Shown here: positions 16,926 to 24,251 of the stretch, in pieces
Position numbering within the stretch: the stretch's first letter is position 1
How the letters are laid out: each line of letters starts with the position of its first letter
DNA from: Planctomycetota bacterium
Lineage (GTDB): Bacteria > Planctomycetota > UBA1135
Length of the DNA: 64,000 nt
Direction: 5' to 3'
NCBI GenBank assembly: GCA_024275135.1
Contig: JAJRZS010000015.1
Location: 1-64,000 of the forward strand
Translations under genes and position numbers: made by a program
Notes under the pieces: generated by a model
Told to the model about the DNA's origin: nothing
The model's input: only the letters and a program-made list of their open reading frames with translations
Database searches by the model: none

Positions 16926-17327
16926 CTAGAAGATGGAACAGAGGATTTCGCCGCCGATGCCCATTTCACGAGCTTTACGCCCGCTCATGACACCCTTGGA
17001 AGTGGTCACAATGGCAACACCCAAGCCGCGACGCACTTCCGGCACCAAATCAGCACTGCGGTAGACGCGGCAGCCGGGCTTGGAAATACGCACGATTTCC
17101 TGAATGGCTGGATTGCCATCCCGGTCGTACTTGAGGTGAAGGCGCAACACATTGCGCGGGCCGCCTTCGTCGACAACTTCGACATCGGCAAGGTAACCTT
17201 CCTCCTTCATGGTGAGCGCAATCGAGCTCTTCATTTTTGAGGCCGGCATGTCCACCGACTTGCGGCGCACCTGAATCCCGTTACGGATTCGAGTGAGCAT
17301 GTCGGCGATGGGATCGGTCATGGTCAT
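16926..17327 (-). CDS. rpsH: 30S ribosomal protein S8
   Basis: S8 (133 residues) binds the central domain of 16S rRNA and represses the spc operon in E. coli. MTMTDPIADMLTRIRN and the C-terminal STSKGVMSGRKAREMGIGGE equivalent (TTSKGVMSGRKA) are conserved. An alternative start at the second Met two codons later is equally possible. Confidence 0.97.
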   Translation of the reverse strand: MTMTDPIADMLTRIRNGIQVRRKSVDMPASKMKSSIALTMKEEGYLADVEVVDEGGPRNVLRLHLKYDRDGNPAIQEIVRISKPGCRVYRSADLVPEVRRGLGVAIVTTSKGVMSGRKAREMGIGGEILCSIF

Positions 17328-17360
17328 GATGGTTTCTCCTAAAACGGAGGCAGTTTCCCC

Positions 17361-17666
17361 CTACCAGGAGGACTTACGGACACCGGGAAGTTGCCCCTCA
17401 TGCGCCAGGCGGCGCAAAACAAGGCGGGAAATCCCAAAACGGCGAGAATAGCCTTTGGGGCGGCCGGTGATGGAACACCGGTTATGCAGACGTACGCGGC
17501 TGGCATCGCGCGGCATTTTCTGCAGCGACTCATAAGCCTTGTACTTGTCTTCGAGACTGGCGGAAGGATCCTTGATGATCTTCACCAATTGAGCGCGGCG
17601 CTCGGCATGGGTTGCAACGAGGCGCTGGCGCTTTTTCTGGCGGTAAATGACGCTGGTTTTAGCCAT
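17361..17666 (-). CDS. rpsN: 30S ribosomal protein S14, zinc-free form
   Basis: S14, 101 residues, long C-minus form without the paired CxxC motifs of the short zinc form. NRCSITGRPKGYSRRFGISR is the conserved 30S-head binding segment. It lies between rplE and rpsH in the standard order. Confidence 0.96.
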   Translation of the reverse strand: MAKTSVIYRQKKRQRLVATHAERRAQLVKIIKDPSASLEDKYKAYESLQKMPRDASRVRLHNRCSITGRPKGYSRRFGISRLVLRRLAHEGQLPGVRKSSW

Positions 17667-17669
17667 GGA

Positions 17670-18221
17670 TTAATTCTCCCCGCGGGGGCGACGAAACGGC
17701 ATACCAAAGCCGTCGAGCAAAGCACGACCTTCGGCATCGGTTCTGGCGGTATTGACGAAAGTGATGTTCATGCCTTGAGGAAATTCCACGCGATCCAAAT
17801 CAATCTCGGGAAACAGGCTTTGTTCGGTGAGGCCGAGGCTGAAGTTGCCACGACCATCGAAGTTGGCCTTGATGCCCTGGAAGTCGCGGATACGCGGCAA
17901 CACCACGGAAACCAGACGGTCCATGAACTCGTACATGCGAGCACCCCGCAAAGTGGTCACACAACCAATCGGCATCCCTTCGCGCAGGCGGAAGTTCGCG
18001 ACCGATTTGGTCGCTTTTTTAATCACCGCTTTTTGGCCGGTGATCTTGGTGAGGTCTTTGGCCGCGCTCTCAACGGCAGCCTTGTTCTCCACCGCGCGAC
18101 TCACCCCCATGCTCACCACAATCTTGGTGAGCCGAGGTATTTGATTCACATTGCGATAGCCAAAGCTCTCGGCAAGAGCCGGGGCAATGGTTTCTTTGTA
18201 CTTATCGAGCAGTCGTGCCAT
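17670..18221 (-). CDS. rplE: 50S ribosomal protein L5
   Basis: L5, 183 residues, binds 5S rRNA and contacts the P-site tRNA elbow. VNQIPRLTKIVVSMGVSRA, ITGQKAVIKKATKSVA and FRLREGMPIGCVTTLRG are family blocks. It begins three bases after rplX ends. Confidence 0.97.
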   Translation of the reverse strand: MARLLDKYKETIAPALAESFGYRNVNQIPRLTKIVVSMGVSRAVENKAAVESAAKDLTKITGQKAVIKKATKSVANFRLREGMPIGCVTTLRGARMYEFMDRLVSVVLPRIRDFQGIKANFDGRGNFSLGLTEQSLFPEIDLDRVEFPQGMNITFVNTARTDAEGRALLDGFGMPFRRPRGEN

Positions 18222-18224
18222 GGA

Positions 18225-18533
18225 TCAATTGAACTTGGTGCCGCAAGGAATGCCGACACGAATCTTCTTGCCGCCTTCAACAACAGTTTTGGTACGCACT
18301 CCCTTGCCGGCTTTTTCCGACCAAAGCAGTACTTTAGAAATGGCAATGGGAAATTCCTTCTCCACGGTGCCACCCTCTGGATTGGCCTGCGTTTTTTGCA
18401 GGTGCTTCACGCGTTTATTCACGCCTTCCACCAGAACCTTATTGCTCTTGGCTAAAATCCGCAAAACTTTGCCGCGTTTGCCCTTGTCGTTGCCCGACAA
18501 GACTTGGACTTCGTCGCCTTCTTTGATGTGCAT
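18225..18533 (-). CDS. rplX: 50S ribosomal protein L24
   Basis: L24 (102 residues) is an assembly-initiator protein with a KOW motif at the N-terminus ([21 protein letters not shown]). The middle segment [17 protein letters not shown] is diagnostic. It follows rplN with a single base between the stop and start. Confidence 0.96.
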   Translation of the reverse strand: MHIKEGDEVQVLSGNDKGKRGKVLRILAKSNKVLVEGVNKRVKHLQKTQANPEGGTVEKEFPIAISKVLLWSEKAGKGVRTKTVVEGGKKIRVGIPCGTKFN

Positions 18534-18534
18534 C

Positions 18535-18903
18535 TCAGACCACCTCTTGCGCCAACGAAACGATTTTCATGAAATTCCGCTCGCGAAGTTCACGAGCAAC
18601 GGCACCAAAAATACGGGTGCCGCGAGGGTTGTTGTCGTTGTCGACTAAGCACAGCGCATTGCCGTCGAACTTGACGTAGCTGCCGTCTTTGCGGCGAACT
18701 TTTTGCCGGGTACGCACAATCACGCCACGCACCACCTGGCCAGTTTTGATGTCGGCACCCGGTTGGGATTTCTTCACCGAGGCCACCACCACATCCCCAA
18801 GGCTGGCGAACTGGCGACCTGAGCCACCGAGCACCTTGATGCACATGACTTCCTTAGCGCCGGAGTTATCGGCGACCGTGAGACGGGTTTGCATCTGAAT
18901 CAT
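18535..18903 (-). CDS. rplN: 50S ribosomal protein L14
   Basis: L14, 122 residues, lies at the 30S-50S interface (bridge B5/B8). The start [19 protein letters not shown] aligns with E. coli MIQEQTMLNVADNSGAR and has an AGGAG eight bases upstream. A longer open frame would overlap rpsQ by 32 bases and is not used. Conserved [18 protein letters not shown] follows. Confidence 0.97.
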   Translation of the reverse strand: MIQMQTRLTVADNSGAKEVMCIKVLGGSGRQFASLGDVVVASVKKSQPGADIKTGQVVRGVIVRTRQKVRRKDGSYVKFDGNALCLVDNDNNPRGTRIFGAVARELRERNFMKIVSLAQEVV

Positions 18904-18928
18904 TCTGCTTCTCCTAAATGTGCTCGGA

Positions 18929-19207
18929 TCACTCCTGAGGGGCCTTTTCCGTAATGCCAATCAAACGCCAGCATTTCTTCTTGCTCAAAGGACGCGTACC
19001 CATGATTTCTACTTTGTCGCCAACTTGGGCTTCATTGTTCTCATCATGAGCGTAGAACTTTTTGCGGATGCGGATGGTTTTCCGGTAAAGCGGGTGCTGG
19101 GTGAGGCGCTCCACTTCCACGGTGATGGTTTTGTTGGCGCTGGCAGAGACCACCGTGCCCTGCATGACTTTGCGCGTGCCGCGAGATTTTTGTTCCTTTG
19201 CTGTCAT
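18929..19207 (-). CDS. rpsQ: 30S ribosomal protein S17
   Basis: S17, about 92 residues, OB-fold primary binder of 16S r[27 protein letters not shown] and the C-terminal [20 protein letters not shown] (in parts) identify it. Two adjacent ATG codons exist; the second has an AGGAG six bases upstream and is preferred. Confidence 0.96.
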   Translation of the reverse strand: MTAKEQKSRGTRKVMQGTVVSASANKTITVEVERLTQHPLYRKTIRIRKKFYAHDENNEAQVGDKVEIMGTRPLSKKKCWRLIGITEKAPQE

Positions 19208-19223
19208 CATCGACTCCTATCGC

Positions 19224-19436
19224 TCAGCGCGACTCTTGCCCCCGAATTCCTTTTTCCCGCTCGCGCAGGATGGTTTGCATGCGTGCGATATCGCGGCGCA
19301 ACAAACGAATCTTGGAAGGGTTTTGAATCCCTTCGGTGAGTGAACGAAAGCGCATGTCGAAAAGTTCCTTCTCCATGTTTTCCATGTCGAAGCGAATCTC
19401 CGCGTCTTCCTTTCCTCGTATTTCTTTGGCTTTCAT
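19224..19436 (-). CDS. rpmC: 50S ribosomal protein L29
   Basis: L29 (70 residues) is a helical hairpin protein at the tunnel exit and part of the SRP/trigger factor docking site. MKAKEIRGKEDAEIRFD opens the protein and RLLRRDIARMQTILRERE closes it. I chose the ATG with a GAGGAG seven bases upstream; the longer frame runs back through rplP. Confidence 0.95.
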   Translation of the reverse strand: MKAKEIRGKEDAEIRFDMENMEKELFDMRFRSLTEGIQNPSKIRLLRRDIARMQTILREREKGIRGQESR

Positions 19437-19447
19437 TTCCACGCTCC

Positions 19448-19954
19448 TCAGATGGTCTTTTTGCTGATCATCCGACAACGCATGGGCATTTTGTGCGCCA
19501 CACGATTGAAGGCCTTGCGGGCAGTATCGGCATCGACACCCCCGATTTCGTAAATCACGGTTCCCGGCAAAACGACGGCAACCCAACGGTCGACATCACC
19601 TTTACCGTTACCCATGCGCACTTCCTGCGGTTTTTTGGTGACCGGCTTATGAGGAAACACGCGAATCCACATCCGTCCTTCCCCCATGGCACGGTTGCAA
19701 GCAATACGACCGGCTTCAATGGTGCGCGAATTCAGCCAACACCACTCCAGGGCCTGCAAACCAAAATCGCCGAAAACGACGCGATTGCCGCGGGAAGCCG
19801 TTGCCGTGCTCACCCGTTTGTTCGGGGTTTTGATCCCCCGCCGGTGCATGTTGGAAGCAGCAGGGCCTTTGCCGTCGCCCTTTTGGCAACGGTAAGTTCC
19901 TTTGATTTTGCCGCGCTGTACCTTTCGGTACTTGGTTCTCTTAGGCATCAGCAT
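19448..19954 (-). CDS. rplP: 50S ribosomal protein L16 with an N-terminal insertion
   Basis: L16, 168 residues instead of about 137. The N-terminus [19 protein letters not shown] and the body from [16 protein letters not shown] onward are canonical, including [14 protein letters not shown] and [17 protein letters not shown]. Between them, at about residues 20-50, lie some 30 extra residues rich in Lys, Arg, Gly and Thr with one Cys. L16 organises the A-site tRNA and peptidyl transferase region. The insertion keeps the reading frame and both flanks, so it is a lineage feature and not a frameshift. Confidence 0.95.
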   Translation of the reverse strand: MLMPKRTKYRKVQRGKIKGTYRCQKGDGKGPAASNMHRRGIKTPNKRVSTATASRGNRVVFGDFGLQALEWCWLNSRTIEAGRIACNRAMGEGRMWIRVFPHKPVTKKPQEVRMGNGKGDVDRWVAVVLPGTVIYEIGGVDADTARKAFNRVAHKMPMRCRMISKKTI

Positions 19955-19983
19955 GATCTATCTCCTAGCAATGGAGCCAAAGC

Positions 19984-20616
19984 TCAACCGCGTGTTGTTT
20001 CTCCTTTGAAAATCCAGACTTTCACGCCCAACACCCCGTAGGAAGTGCAGGCCTCACTGAAGCCGTAGTCGATGCGAGAAGACAGAGTGGAAAGAGGAAC
20101 TCGCCCACTACGTTGGGTCATGGTACGGCTCATCTCCTTGCCGTCGATGCGCCCCGAGACTTGGATCTTCACCCCTTCCGCGCCTGCGTTCATGGTGTTT
20201 TCCATGATACGCTTCATTTGGAAACGAGGGGACACCCGCCGTTCGATGGCTGCAGCCAAGTTTTCACTTACCGTTTGCGCATCCAAATCCCAGTGGCGTA
20301 CTTCTTGGATGTCGAGTTTGATTTCCATGCCCGTCAATCTTTCGAGGTCGGTCACCAGCTGATCGCGCGTAGCATAACCACGGCCAATGACCTCACCCTT
20401 ACGGGTGACCAGCAGAGCAATCGTCATCCGATCGCCACGCTGCTGAATATCAATGCGTGAAATAATGCCTTTGCGGAATCGTTTCTTAATCAGTTTGCGG
20501 ACGTTGTAGTCCAGCAGAACTTTGGCGGGGTAATCTTTGCCGCGCGCAAACCATCGTGAACGCCAAGGCTCACTGATGCCGATGCGGAAGCCGATTGGAT
20601 GGATTTTCTGTCCCAT
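19984..20616 (-). CDS. rpsC: 30S ribosomal protein S3
   Basis: S3 (210 residues) lines the mRNA entry tunnel with S4 and S5. MGQKIHPIGFRIGISEPWRSRW opens the protein, a KH domain follows (YNVRKLIKKRFRKGIISRID), and the C-terminal domain has GVLGVKVWIFKGE. It starts two bases after rplV. Confidence 0.97.
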   Translation of the reverse strand: MGQKIHPIGFRIGISEPWRSRWFARGKDYPAKVLLDYNVRKLIKKRFRKGIISRIDIQQRGDRMTIALLVTRKGEVIGRGYATRDQLVTDLERLTGMEIKLDIQEVRHWDLDAQTVSENLAAAIERRVSPRFQMKRIMENTMNAGAEGVKIQVSGRIDGKEMSRTMTQRSGRVPLSTLSSRIDYGFSEACTSYGVLGVKVWIFKGETTRG

Positions 20617-20618
20617 GA

Positions 20619-20969
20619 TCAGTTGGCCTCCTGCTCGGAGACTGCAATGCGGAAGTGAGAGGTCCGTCGACGCAGGGGCATCGCGCGACCCATGGGGCCG
20701 GGACGAAAGCGCGGACGACCATGAATGAGTGGGCCTTCATCGACGCGGGCGTCGGACACGACCAAGCGATCGACATCGACCGCATCGTTTTGCCCTGCGT
20801 TGGCGATGGCCGAACGCAAAACCTTGTAGAAGATTGAAGCGCCGCGAGTGGGATGACCCTCAAGCAGCACCAAGGCACGGTTCACATTCAAACCTCGAAT
20901 GAGGTCGGCTGCGGGCCGGGCTTTTTTGGCCGACATATGGGCGTAACGGTGGGAAGCGCGGAATTCCAT
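20619..20969 (-). CDS. rplV: 50S ribosomal protein L22
   Basis: L22, 116 residues, forms part of the exit-tunnel constriction. The tunnel-lining hairpin is visible as RPRFRPGPMGRAMPLRRRTSH (positions near 85-105). SAKKARPAADLIRGLNVNRAL is the conserved N-terminal block. Confidence 0.96.
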   Translation of the reverse strand: MEFRASHRYAHMSAKKARPAADLIRGLNVNRALVLLEGHPTRGASIFYKVLRSAIANAGQNDAVDVDRLVVSDARVDEGPLIHGRPRFRPGPMGRAMPLRRRTSHFRIAVSEQEAN

Positions 20970-20979
20970 GATGGTCTAG

Positions 20980-21240
20980 CTACTTCTTATCGTGTCCACG
21001 GAAAGTACGTGTGGGAGCAAACTCACCCAAGCGATGGCCCACCATGTCTTCGGTGACATACACCTTGGTGAACTGGCGGCCGTTGTGAACCATAAAGGTC
21101 ATGCCGACATAATCGGGGGTGATGGTGGAAGCACGCGCCCAAGTTTTAATGGGCTTGCGATCTCCGGCGGCCTTGGCCTTGTCGACCTTACGCTGCACGC
21201 GCGGGTCGATCCATGGTCCTTTCTTGATGCTGCGAGTCAT
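20980..21240 (-). CDS. rpsS: 30S ribosomal protein S19
   Basis: S19, 86 residues, 30S head protein paired with S13. [35 protein letters not shown] and [15 protein letters not shown] are all canonical. It lies three bases after rplB. Confidence 0.97.
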   Translation of the reverse strand: MTRSIKKGPWIDPRVQRKVDKAKAAGDRKPIKTWARASTITPDYVGMTFMVHNGRQFTKVYVTEDMVGHRLGEFAPTRTFRGHDKK

Positions 21241-21243
21241 CGG

Positions 21244-22077
21244 TTATCTCACTCCCTTGGGACGACGGCGAACAATGAACTTGTTGGTGGGCTTGCGACG
21301 GCTGCGCGTCTTTTGCCCTTTGGCCGGCTTGCCCCAAGGCGAAACCGGGTGCATACCCATGGTGCGACCTTCGCCACCACCATGCGGGTGTGCTGCTGGG
21401 TACATGGCCACGCCGCGCACATGCGGACGCTTGCCCATGTGGCGGGAACGGCCCGCCTTGCCCAACTTGACGTTTTGATGGTCGGCATTGCCGACGATGC
21501 CCACGGTGGCTCGACATTCGACATGAACGCGACGCAACTCTCCGCTGGGCAAGGACAACAAAGCGTAGTTACCTTCACGCGCAGCGAGGCGGGCGGAGGC
21601 ACCGGCAGAACGAGCCATCTTGGCACCTTGGTTGGGGCGCAACTCGATGTTGTGCACATTCAAGCCTAAAGGCATATCCTTTAGCTTCATCGAGCAGCCA
21701 ACCTTGGGCTCGGCCTCAGGACCAGACATCACCGTATCGCCCTGACTCAAGCCTTTGGGCCAAATGATGTAGCTCTTGGCGCCATCTGCGTAATGCAACA
21801 AAGCGATGTAGGCGGTGCGGTTTGGGTCGTATTCGATATGCGCAACCTTGGCTGGAATGCCATCTTTGTTGCGCTTGAAATCGATGATGCGGTAACGACG
21901 CTTATGCCCACCGCCACGATGCCATGCGGTGACCCGACCCCGGTTGTTGCGGCCCCCCGTTTTCTTCAACGGAGCCAGTAAACTCTTCTCTGGGGTTTGG
22001 CGAGTCAGCTCCGCACGATCCAACACCGAGCCGCCGCGACGGCCGGGGGATGTGGGTTTGTAGTACTTGATTCCCAT
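21244..22077 (-). CDS. rplB: 50S ribosomal protein L2
   Basis: L2, 277 residues, is needed for subunit association and peptidyl transfer. The conserved His region is [20 protein letters not shown]; in E. coli this loop contains His229. The N-terminal [13 protein letters not shown] and the C-terminal [19 protein letters not shown] are typical. Confidence 0.98.
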   Translation of the reverse strand: MGIKYYKPTSPGRRGGSVLDRAELTRQTPEKSLLAPLKKTGGRNNRGRVTAWHRGGGHKRRYRIIDFKRNKDGIPAKVAHIEYDPNRTAYIALLHYADGAKSYIIWPKGLSQGDTVMSGPEAEPKVGCSMKLKDMPLGLNVHNIELRPNQGAKMARSAGASARLAAREGNYALLSLPSGELRRVHVECRATVGIVGNADHQNVKLGKAGRSRHMGKRPHVRGVAMYPAAHPHGGGEGRTMGMHPVSPWGKPAKGQKTRSRRKPTNKFIVRRRPKGVR

Positions 22078-22099
22078 GATTCTGCTGCTCGTTGCTGGG

Positions 22100-22387
22100 C
22101 TAGAGGAGATCGATCTTGTCGCCTTCCTGGAGCTTCACCAGAGCTATCTTGGTTGCTGGCGATTGGTAATAGGCAGCCCCCCGGCGACGCATTTTGCCGG
22201 GACGCACCATGGTGTTGACTCGCTCAACTTTCACATCGAACAGCTTCTCCACCGCTTGCGCGATTTCAATGCGGTTGGCCCCACCGGCCACATGAAAGCG
22301 GTAGACGTTGAGTCGTTCCTGCTCGGAAGTAGATTTTTCCGTCAGCGCTGGCTTCAAAATCAACTGGTAGGCTTCGCTCATCTGCAT
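22100..22387 (-). CDS. rplW: 50S ribosomal protein L23
   Basis: L23 (95 residues) is the docking site for trigger factor and SRP at the tunnel exit. [16 protein letters not shown] and [14 protein letters not shown] are the diagnostic blocks. A near-perfect AAGGAGG lies eight bases before the start, supporting the first ATG. Confidence 0.96.
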   Translation of the reverse strand: MQMSEAYQLILKPALTEKSTSEQERLNVYRFHVAGGANRIEIAQAVEKLFDVKVERVNTMVRPGKMRRRGAAYYQSPATKIALVKLQEGDKIDLL

Positions 22388-22401
22388 GGCTCAATTCCTC
22401 C

Positions 22402-23040
22402 TTAGGACTCCTGCCCTGGGTTAACCCGCGCAACAACGCGATCCAAAGCACCTTCTTGCAAAATCACCCATTTGTGGGCCAGCAAATCAAGAGCATTGAC
22501 TTCGTCGGCGGTGCGGACATCCACCCGCGGAAAATTGCGGAAACTCTTCCACAGATTGGTATCGCGTACGGCGGTGATCACCAACACAGAGCCAGACAGA
22601 CTGTTGTCAGCGAGTACCTTGCGTGCTAACTTGGAAGACGGCTCGGAAAAGCTCAGACCCTGGGCTTGAATGATTTCTTTGTCGGCAAGCTTGCCAAACA
22701 AAGCCGAACGCAGGGCAACCAAACGTTGGCGGCGGGGAAAGCTGTAGTACCAGTTGCGCTGATTGCGCGGGCCAAACACAGTAGCACCACCAACCCACAA
22801 TGGGGACCGGCGGTCACCAGCACGGGCGCGACCCGTTTTCTTTTGTTTCCATGGCTTTTTCTTGTGGCCCGCAAGCTCGCTACGCACCTTGGTATGCGCA
22901 TCGCCCTGACGACGGTTGGACTGATACATCACCACCGTGTCTTTCAGGGTTTTGTAGAGAACCTTATCGCCGAGGTTGAGTTCCACCTCTTGTTCACCAG
23001 TCTTGGCGCTGGCGACATCGTAAGTGAGGATGGTGCCCAT
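22402..23040 (-). CDS. rplD: 50S ribosomal protein L4
   Basis: L4, 212 residues, reaches into the tunnel and in E. coli autoregulates the S10 operon. RRQGDAHTKVRSELAGHKKKPWKQKKTGRARAGDRRSP (here named by its ends) is the conserved extended loop. Its ATG overlaps the rplC stop by one base. Confidence 0.96.
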   Translation of the reverse strand: MGTILTYDVASAKTGEQEVELNLGDKVLYKTLKDTVVMYQSNRRQGDAHTKVRSELAGHKKKPWKQKKTGRARAGDRRSPLWVGGATVFGPRNQRNWYYSFPRRQRLVALRSALFGKLADKEIIQAQGLSFSEPSSKLARKVLADNSLSGSVLVITAVRDTNLWKSFRNFPRVDVRTADEVNALDLLAHKWVILQEGALDRVVARVNPGQES

Positions 23041-23696
23041 TAGTTCTTACCTCCCTTGATCTTGGCGGTTTTGGCGGTCACCACCTGAATGAGGCCATTC
23101 GGCGGGCCGGGAACTCCCCCACGCACCAGCAACAAGCCCTTTTCTGGATCGACCGCTTCAATCACCAAATTCTTCACCGTCCGGCGCACCGCACCTGCGT
23201 GCTTGCTCATGCGCTGGCCCTTAAACACGCGACCAGGATAAGCACACTGACCAATGGAACCAGGACGGCGCACGTTCATACAGCCGTGAGTTTCGCTACC
23301 GCGCTGAAAGCCGTGGGCCTTAATGGTGCCGGCAAAACCTTTGCCTTTGGTCGTTCCGATGATGTCGACCACGTCGCCGACTTCGAAGATGTCCGAGCCA
23401 AGTTCTTGGCCGACTTCAAAACCGTTGGTGTCGGCAACGCGAAACTCTTTGAGCACGCGGTGAGGCTTCACCCCCGCTTTTTCGGCGGCGACACGCTGCG
23501 GTTTGTGCACATGCTTGTTGCGGGCTGGGATAAAGCCCAGCTGCACAGCTGTGTAGCCATCACGCTCGCCGGTACGCAAACCGGTAACCGTGCAAGGCCC
23601 AGCCTCCAACACAGTGACGGGGACGACCATGCCGTCCTCACGGAAGATTTGGGTCATGCCCTTCTTCCTCGCCAACAGGAATTTTTGATTTGTCAT
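23040..23696 (-). CDS. rplC: 50S ribosomal protein L3
   Basis: L3, about 218 residues, is an early assembly protein at the start of 50S formation. ARKKGMTQIFREDGMVVPV at the N-terminus and GSETHGCMNVRRPGSIGQ with KGQRMSKHAGAVRRTVKNL toward the C-terminus are canonical; the PrmB-modified Gln lies in the central loop. I chose the ATG giving MTNQKFLLARKKG over one 16 codons upstream. Confidence 0.96.
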   Translation of the reverse strand: MTNQKFLLARKKGMTQIFREDGMVVPVTVLEAGPCTVTGLRTGERDGYTAVQLGFIPARNKHVHKPQRVAAEKAGVKPHRVLKEFRVADTNGFEVGQELGSDIFEVGDVVDIIGTTKGKGFAGTIKAHGFQRGSETHGCMNVRRPGSIGQCAYPGRVFKGQRMSKHAGAVRRTVKNLVIEAVDPEKGLLLVRGGVPGPPNGLIQVVTAKTAKIKGGKN

Positions 23697-23771
23697 GTTT
23701 TTGCCCCGGGTTCCATTTCGGGAAATTCGCAGAGGTTCCAACACGGAACATGCGGGAGAGTGGGTCGATTT

Positions 23772-24077
23772 CTAGAGTTTGATCCGGACGTCGACACCGG
23801 CAGACAACACCAGACGATTCAAAGCGTCGATGGTCTGTGGAGTAGGCTCGAGCAGGTACATGAGACGCTTGTGGGTGCGAATCTCAAACTGTTCACGAGA
23901 CTTCTTGTTCACGAAGGGTGAGCGCAAAACCGTGTAGCGCTCGATGCGGGTGGGAAGCGGAATCGGCCCCGAGACCTTGACGCCGGTCAAACGCGCGGCT
24001 TCCATGATCGATTCAGTTGCCTGATCGATGGCCTCGTGGTCGTAAGCTTCGAGTCGGATTTGGATGCGATTTGCCAT
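23772..24077 (-). CDS. rpsJ: 30S ribosomal protein S10 (NusE)
   Basis: S10, 101 residues, 30S head protein that also acts as NusE in transcription antitermination with NusB and Nus[13 protein letters not shown] is represented by [16 protein letters not shown], and [22 protein letters not shown] is complete. It is the first gene of the S10-spc-alpha string. Confidence 0.97.
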   Translation of the reverse strand: MANRIQIRLEAYDHEAIDQATESIMEAARLTGVKVSGPIPLPTRIERYTVLRSPFVNKKSREQFEIRTHKRLMYLLEPTPQTIDALNRLVLSAGVDVRIKL

Positions 24078-24113
24078 GTGTGGATGGACTTCAAGCCCCG
24101 GGTCCTCTATCCG

Positions 24114-24131
24114 CCGCGCAAGATGGCGCGG
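24114..24131 (-). promoter_or_regulatory. Leader hairpin upstream of rpsJ
   Basis: The S10 leader contains the inverted repeat CCGCGC-CATCTT-GCGCGG on the minus strand, a six-pair GC stem with a six-base loop. It lies about 37 bases before the rpsJ start and after the promoter. It has no T-tract. It could be a leader structure for ribosomal protein feedback; this is inference. Confidence 0.35.
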
Positions 24132-24175
24132 TTAGGTCCAGATTTACCGGGGCTGCCCCTGAAAACGGGCCGGGT

Positions 24176-24203
24176 ATTCTAAATCCAACTGCGCTCAGGT
24201 CAA
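24176..24203 (-). promoter_or_regulatory. Promoter of the S10-spc-alpha operon
   Basis: On the minus strand TTGACC (24198-24203) and TAGAAT (24176-24181) are separated by 16 bases, a strong sigma70-type match. The predicted transcript has a leader of roughly 90 nt before rpsJ. It lies just after the end of the EF-G gene. Confidence 0.75.
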
Positions 24204-24251
24204 GGCTTTCCAGCGATTTCCCTGTCTGCGCGCCATATTTCCGCCAATTTC

